This document shows, one piece after another, positions 12,568 to 15,571 of a DNA stretch of 15,571 nt. The DNA is taken from assembly GCA_020052545.1 (NCBI GenBank), contig JAGVOV010000175.1, forward strand, positions 1 through 15,571. The letters run 5' to 3'. Each line of letters begins with the position of its first letter. Position 1 is the stretch's first letter. Under the pieces are notes generated by a model. The model ran no database searches and was not told where the DNA came from. It saw only the letters and a program-made list of their open reading frames with translations. A program made the translations under genes and the position numbers. Source of the DNA: an archaeon. GTDB lineage: Archaea > Nanobdellota > Nanobdellia > Woesearchaeales > JAGVOV01.

Positions 12568-13353
12568 CTTAGCTTTCTCAAGAGCTTTTCTGAGCCTCAA
12601 AGTGTCGCCTAAAGGATCAGGGCTTTCGCTTATTATTGTTATATCAACCTTGACCTCTGTGAGAGCCTTTACAAGCTTCTTTATCTCTTCTTCCGGAGTT
12701 ATAAGATGCTTTTTTTCGCCCTTGTCAGTGAACTCAATGCCCTGGAAATGAGCATGTATATGGCCATGCCCTTTTATCTCATCCAGGATTTTTTTATAAT
12801 CAATAGGCTTCTGGAATTTTGCTATCAAGTGAGAGAAATCAACACAGTAGTGGCATTTTGTGTCCTTTATGAGCTTATGCAGCTGGTCAAGGTCGCCGAA
12901 TTGTGAGACTTTTCCTGTTGTTTCAGGTGCCAATTTTGTTGTCCAGCCCTCTTTCCTTATTTTATCTTGCATGTCAAGGATCTGCTCTTTCATGTACTCA
13001 TAAGCCTCTCCCCTGTCCATACCTTGATAGTAGCCAGGATGGAATACAACATATGTCGCACCAAGATGATGCCCTCTTTCAATGCTGTCAAGGATCCTCT
13101 TTTTGCTGGCCTCAAGCTTGTCTTTCTCTCTTGAAAGAAGGTTTATATAATATGGGGCATGGATAGAAAGCGAGACATCGAGCTTCTTGGCCTCTTTTCC
13201 TACGGCTTTTGCATCATCATTCTTCATATAGACGCCGCGCACAAACTCAATCTCCTGCGCCTTTATGCCAAGCCCAGAGAGCCTCTTAAGGCTGCTTATT
13301 GTATCTTTATCAACATTGCCTGCAGGCCCTATTTTTATAGTTGAATGAGTCAT
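12559..13353 (-). CDS. nfo: Endonuclease IV (AP endonuclease family 2)
   Basis: 264 residues, near the usual 270-285. A TIM-barrel, three-metal enzyme that cuts DNA 5' to abasic sites in base-excision repair. Metal-ligand motifs visible in order: H65 in SIHAPY, H105 in VVFHPG, E144 in APETTG, D172 and H175 in CVDFSH, H202 in HIHAHFQG, H216 in KKHLI and E243 in ISESP, matching H69, H109, E145, D179, H182, H216, H231 and E261 of the E. coli enzyme. The aspartate that precedes the seventh ligand (D229 in E. coli) is not obvious (EKKH here), which leaves a little doubt about full activity. ATG 13353 has an AATATTT box about 26 bases upstream as well as GAGG seven bases before the ATG, so the initiation mode is ambiguous. 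Other sugar-phosphate isomerase-like barrels are less likely. Confidence 0.88.
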   Translation of the reverse strand: MTHSTIKIGPAGNVDKDTISSLKRLSGLGIKAQEIEFVRGVYMKNDDAKAVGKEAKKLDVSLSIHAPYYINLLSREKDKLEASKKRILDSIERGHHLGATYVVFHPGYYQGMDRGEAYEYMKEQILDMQDKIRKEGWTTKLAPETTGKVSQFGDLDQLHKLIKDTKCHYCVDFSHLIAKFQKPIDYKKILDEIKGHGHIHAHFQGIEFTDKGEKKHLITPEEEIKKLVKALTEVKVDITIISESPDPLGDTLRLRKALEKAKLL

Positions 13354-13366
13354 AGTAAAACCTCGT

Positions 13367-13391
13367 GTTTGCAGTCAAATATTCCGCAAAC
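13367..13391. promoter_or_regulatory. Inverted GTTTGC/GCAAAC pair around the nfo promoter
   Basis: GTTTGC (13367-13372) and GCAAAC (13386-13391) are inverted copies 13 bases apart and enclose the AATATTT box of the endonuclease IV gene (13376-13383). A protein bound here would block TBP, so an operator is plausible. Confidence 0.4.
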
Positions 13392-13429
13392 TTGCCCATT
13401 GATGCATGGTACCAACCGGCAAGTTTGCG
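13385..13429. repeat. Perfect 12-bp inverted repeat with a 21-base loop
   Basis: CGCAAACTTGCC (13385-13396) and GGCAAGTTTGCG (13418-13429) pair perfectly. The 21-base loop contains the palindrome TGGTACCA (13407-13414). It lies between the stop of the antiporter-like gene (13437) and the nfo promoter, so on the minus strand it could be a hairpin at the end of the antiporter mRNA, an operator, or a small repeat element. Confidence 0.75.
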
Positions 13430-13436
13430 TTATCAT

Positions 13437-14570
13437 TCAGCTTAGAAAAAGCTTGCTGTATTTAACAGTTATGCTGCTCACTATTGTGCTGAATATCATG
13501 AACAGGATGGCTATATTGATGATCTTGCTCACGCCAAAAAGCCCAAGATCAAGGCTTGTGAGCTTATAAGCAAAGAAGAGCAGCACAAAAATGGCCATGT
13601 TGAGGCCTTTGCTTGCGCTCAAAGAGACAAAAAGCCTTTCTTTCTGCCCTAGGCTTGGGAAGACGGCGCTTGCAGCGACATAGCGCAAAATGGTATAAGC
13701 GAAAAATAGTATGGCCCCAGAGACGACTTGTGCGAATGTCGGCGGCGTGGAGTATATTATCACACCTATTGAGACAATTACTGTTATCTCAAATATCTCC
13801 TTAAGGTAGAATGGCAGCTTTATCTGCTTCTCCTTGTTCTTGAAATGGAGATTTGCGAACATGAGGCCGAAAATCACTATGGAAATGAAGGCATTGACAT
13901 CAAATATCTTGGCTATGAAAAAGCAGACGAAGCCGAAGCCAACCACGATTGGATTTGCCCACTTATGGAGCCTATTCCTGGCAAAGAGGAAGAAGCAGAA
14001 CAGGCCGAAGACAAAACCAAGAGCTATCCCCCCAAGAATCTTTTCCATAGGCATCAGCAATCCAGATTGCCTGAATTCAAGGAGGATAAACAAAAGAAGC
14101 GACACTAAGATTGTGGACATCAATGACTCGAGTCCCAAAATTTCCTTCATCGTTGCAGATTTTGTTCCCTCAACGAAGTCGTTTGAATTGAGCGTAAGTA
14201 AAATTGAGAGGAACATGAGCATGGCCAGATCCGCGAAGTCGAACAGTACATAAGAAAAGAATGACAGGAAAGACACATTCAGGAAAAGCGAGACTAGGAT
14301 GAAAAGGAAAGATCTCTGCCACATCGTGTCAAGGTGCAGCAGCTTCACCCTTGATGTGCACTCAAAAACGATGAAGATGAACACTACAGATGTGATGGCA
14401 AGGAAAATTCCCACTGGGATGTTGAAAAGGGCGTTTGCCGCGATAAATCCTAGAATAAGGCCAGAGGCCAGCAGCATGAGATGCTTATGGAATCCGAGCT
14501 TCTCAGAAAGGAAAATCGCTAGCGAGCCGAAAAGCAGGATTAGCGCGAAATATAGCCAAGCGACTTCCAT
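13437..14570 (-). CDS. Divergent CPA1-type cation/proton antiporter-like membrane protein
   Basis: 377 residues from ATG 14570, almost entirely hydrophobic (about 11-12 spans). The order of landmarks matches NhaP-type sodium/proton antiporters: an E-C-T-S-R-V stretch for the end of span 3, SNDFVEG (129-135) where TDPVA usually stands, LGLESLMST (145-153) where the family has GESLLND, QKERLFVSLSASKG (309-322) in place of KERxFxxWxGPRG, and a closing FSTIVSSITV. The Asn-Asp of span 5 that carries the proton is replaced by Ser-Thr, so ordinary sodium/proton exchange is doubtful; D131 might take over. ATG 14570 is chosen because GAGGTG stands five bases upstream and the longer TTG start at 14591 has no such signal. 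It begins just after the PLD gene ends and probably forms an operon with it or has its own promoter within its end. Confidence 0.75.
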   Translation of the reverse strand: MEVAWLYFALILLFGSLAIFLSEKLGFHKHLMLLASGLILGFIAANALFNIPVGIFLAITSVVFIFIVFECTSRVKLLHLDTMWQRSFLFILVSLFLNVSFLSFFSYVLFDFADLAMLMFLSILLTLNSNDFVEGTKSATMKEILGLESLMSTILVSLLLFILLEFRQSGLLMPMEKILGGIALGFVFGLFCFFLFARNRLHKWANPIVVGFGFVCFFIAKIFDVNAFISIVIFGLMFANLHFKNKEKQIKLPFYLKEIFEITVIVSIGVIIYSTPPTFAQVVSGAILFFAYTILRYVAASAVFPSLGQKERLFVSLSASKGLNMAIFVLLFFAYKLTSLDLGLFGVSKIINIAILFMIFSTIVSSITVKYSKLFLS

Positions 14571-14574
14571 CTTA

Positions 14575-14580
14575 CACCTC
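14575..14580 (-). promoter_or_regulatory. Shine-Dalgarno site deciding the antiporter-like start
   Basis: GAGGTG on the minus strand, four bases before ATG 14570. It is the clearest ribosome-binding site in a window where most genes are leaderless. A TATA-like AAATAAATATT (about 14600-14610) would put the transcript start right at this site. Confidence 0.6.
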
Positions 14581-14602
14581 TTTTTATACAACTATGGAAT
14601 AT

Positions 14603-15571
14603 TTATTTATTAAGGTTTCTGTAAATACTGTTGAATTCATCCGAAAATTTAAGAGCAGTCTCCTGGTCGTTTATTATGAGCATGTTCTCATCATTGGCCC
14701 TGTTGCCATTGTTTGTCGGATTGTAGCTGCCGGTCACGACGCTGCCGTCTATTATGAACACCTTGTCATGCAGCAATCCCTTCGCCTCATACAAGCGGAC
14801 ATCAATTCCTTGGTATTCAAGCAGGTCGTGCACAGAGTCAGAGAGCTGGCTGTTCTCGAATACGCCAGAGACGCGAACGCCCTCATTTGCCTTCTCAACC
14901 AGCGCATTGGCTATCTCCCTGTCGGTGAAGCTGTAGACAAGGAACCTTATGCTCTTTTTTGCGGCCTTTATCTTGTCAATAAGGTGAGCTGCGCAGCTGT
15001 CCTCAGGGCAGAAATAGTTCTCTATCTTCCCATTTGAGAAGGAGCTGACCCTGTTCTTTGTGTTTTTCTCATAATTCCGGAGCTCATTGAACTCATCCTC
15101 ATAGTTCTGCGCAAGGGCTCTTGACCTGATGATGACTATATTATTCTTGTCCTTCTTCGCGTTTGTGACTGGATTGAAGCTCCCGGTTATTGTGATTGCA
15201 TCATCAATGACACAGAACTTGTTATGCATCAGGCTGTCTTTCGTGTCAAATCTTACGTATTGCAGATAGCCAAGCTTATCGGCATAATTATTATCAGAGA
15301 AAACCTTTACATCAATCTTGCTTCTCTTGTTGTCGAAGACCTTTATGAGACGGTCATCGCCAAAGTTGTAAAGGGCGCAGTGGATAGATTTGTTCGCTAT
15401 TGAGAGCTTCGAAGCCATTATGGCTGAACAGTCCTCCGGCGGGCAGAAATGGGGCTCTATCCCAGATGTCTCTGCAACAACAAGGCCCGTAGGCTGCTCG
15501 TTCTTGTTTTGGTTGAAAGTGAGGAATGTGACTGCCATAGCAACAAGCACAAACAGAACAAAATATTGCCA
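14603..15571 (-). CDS. Secreted or membrane-anchored phospholipase D-type protein, two HKD domains (N-terminus outside the window)
   Basis: The frame is open to the window edge; a GTG at 15550 is possible but hydrophobic residues continue upstream of it, so the true start is beyond 15571. Numbering from that GTG: a membrane segment or signal peptide, then two homologous halves. Half 1 has FCPPEDC (35-41), HxKxxxxD (H109, K111, D116) and GSFN (123-126). Half 2 has FCPEDSC (180-186), HxKxxxxD (H261, K263, D268) and GSYN (274-277). Two HKD motifs make a complete phosphodiester-hydrolysing site; relatives include the Nuc nuclease (one HKD per chain) and PLD enzymes. The F-C-P-x3-C motif stands where Nuc proteins have F-S-P and probably forms a disulfide, consistent with export. 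Substrate (DNA, RNA or lipid) cannot be decided from sequence. Confidence 0.88.
   Translation of the reverse strand, partial: WQYFVLFVLVAMAVTFLTFNQNKNEQPTGLVVAETSGIEPHFCPPEDCSAIMASKLSIANKSIHCALYNFGDDRLIKVFDNKRSKIDVKVFSDNNYADKLGYLQYVRFDTKDSLMHNKFCVIDDAITITGSFNPVTNAKKDKNNIVIIRSRALAQNYEDEFNELRNYEKNTKNRVSSFSNGKIENYFCPEDSCAAHLIDKIKAAKKSIRFLVYSFTDREIANALVEKANEGVRVSGVFENSQLSDSVHDLLEYQGIDVRLYEAKGLLHDKVFIIDGSVVTGSYNPTNNGNRANDENMLIINDQETALKFSDEFNSIYRNLNK

Noticed and set aside
13407..13414. TGGTACCA palindrome as a separate site
   Set aside because: Eight-base palindromes are expected by chance at this length; it is reported only as part of the larger inverted repeat.
13834..14253. 139-codon and overlapping 87-codon plus-strand frames
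   Set aside because: Shadows of the hydrophobic antiporter-like gene on the other strand; their composition (Lys/Asn/Thr-rich) is the mirror of Leu/Phe codons.
1..15571. CRISPR array or cas genes
   Set aside because: No regularly spaced repeats and no Cas motifs; the CARF-like protein alone does not indicate a CRISPR locus.

Overview
The window looks like a piece of a compact archaeal chromosome, most likely a DPANN lineage of the Woesearchaeota/Pacearchaeota kind. The evidence is: archaeal TATA boxes about 25-28 bases before most start codons (leaderless genes); an intron-containing tRNA with the intron at the canonical archaeal 37/38 position; archease; a TrmB-type regulator; and many short single-span or secreted proteins that I cannot name. 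The lineage is inferred from style, not from a marker gene. I see no CRISPR array, transposase, integrase or rRNA.

Layout. 1-1069: 3' part of a phosphoribosyltransferase-like gene. 1101-3267: a small Rossmann-like (CARF-like) protein facing a leftward operon of two paralogous membrane-anchored proteins and a small-molecule-type RNA methyltransferase. 3405-6046: a P2-type cation ATPase whose reading frame is broken by an apparent one-base loss near 5669. 6072-6586: two small membrane proteins tail to tail. 6610-6820: a tRNA-Thr(CGT) gene with a 33-nt intron and a second copy of its 3' end 84 bases away, the kind of scar left at an integration site. 6833-7294: a 50-aa zinc-ribbon protein and a small membrane protein, divergent. 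7263-8723: YggS/PLPBP and a TatD hydrolase, divergent around a single palindromic TATA box. 8762-9919: a small acidic protein, a DUF2391-like membrane protein and archease. 9882-11604: an unknown protein, a TrmB-family regulator and a DoxX-type membrane protein. 11678-12567: a secreted protein made of two four-cysteine repeats plus a small lipoprotein, translationally coupled. 12559-15571: endonuclease IV, a CPA1-like antiporter relative and a secreted two-domain phospholipase D-type protein that runs off the right edge.

How it fits together. Informational functions (tRNA, archease, methyltransferase, endonuclease IV, TatD) are interleaved with envelope functions (ATPase, antiporter-like protein, DoxX, secreted cysteine-rich proteins, PLD). 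Archease would help RtcB ligate the exons of spliced tRNAs such as the one in this window; RtcB itself is not here. Packing is extreme: all six convergent gene pairs overlap at their 3' ends or abut with no gap, and divergent pairs are separated by 51-137 bases that hold the promoters.

The items most worth a second look are the duplicated tRNA 3' end, the unusual tRNA elbow, the symmetric shared TATA box, the four-cysteine repeat protein, the CARF-like small protein and the inverted-repeat cluster before endonuclease IV.
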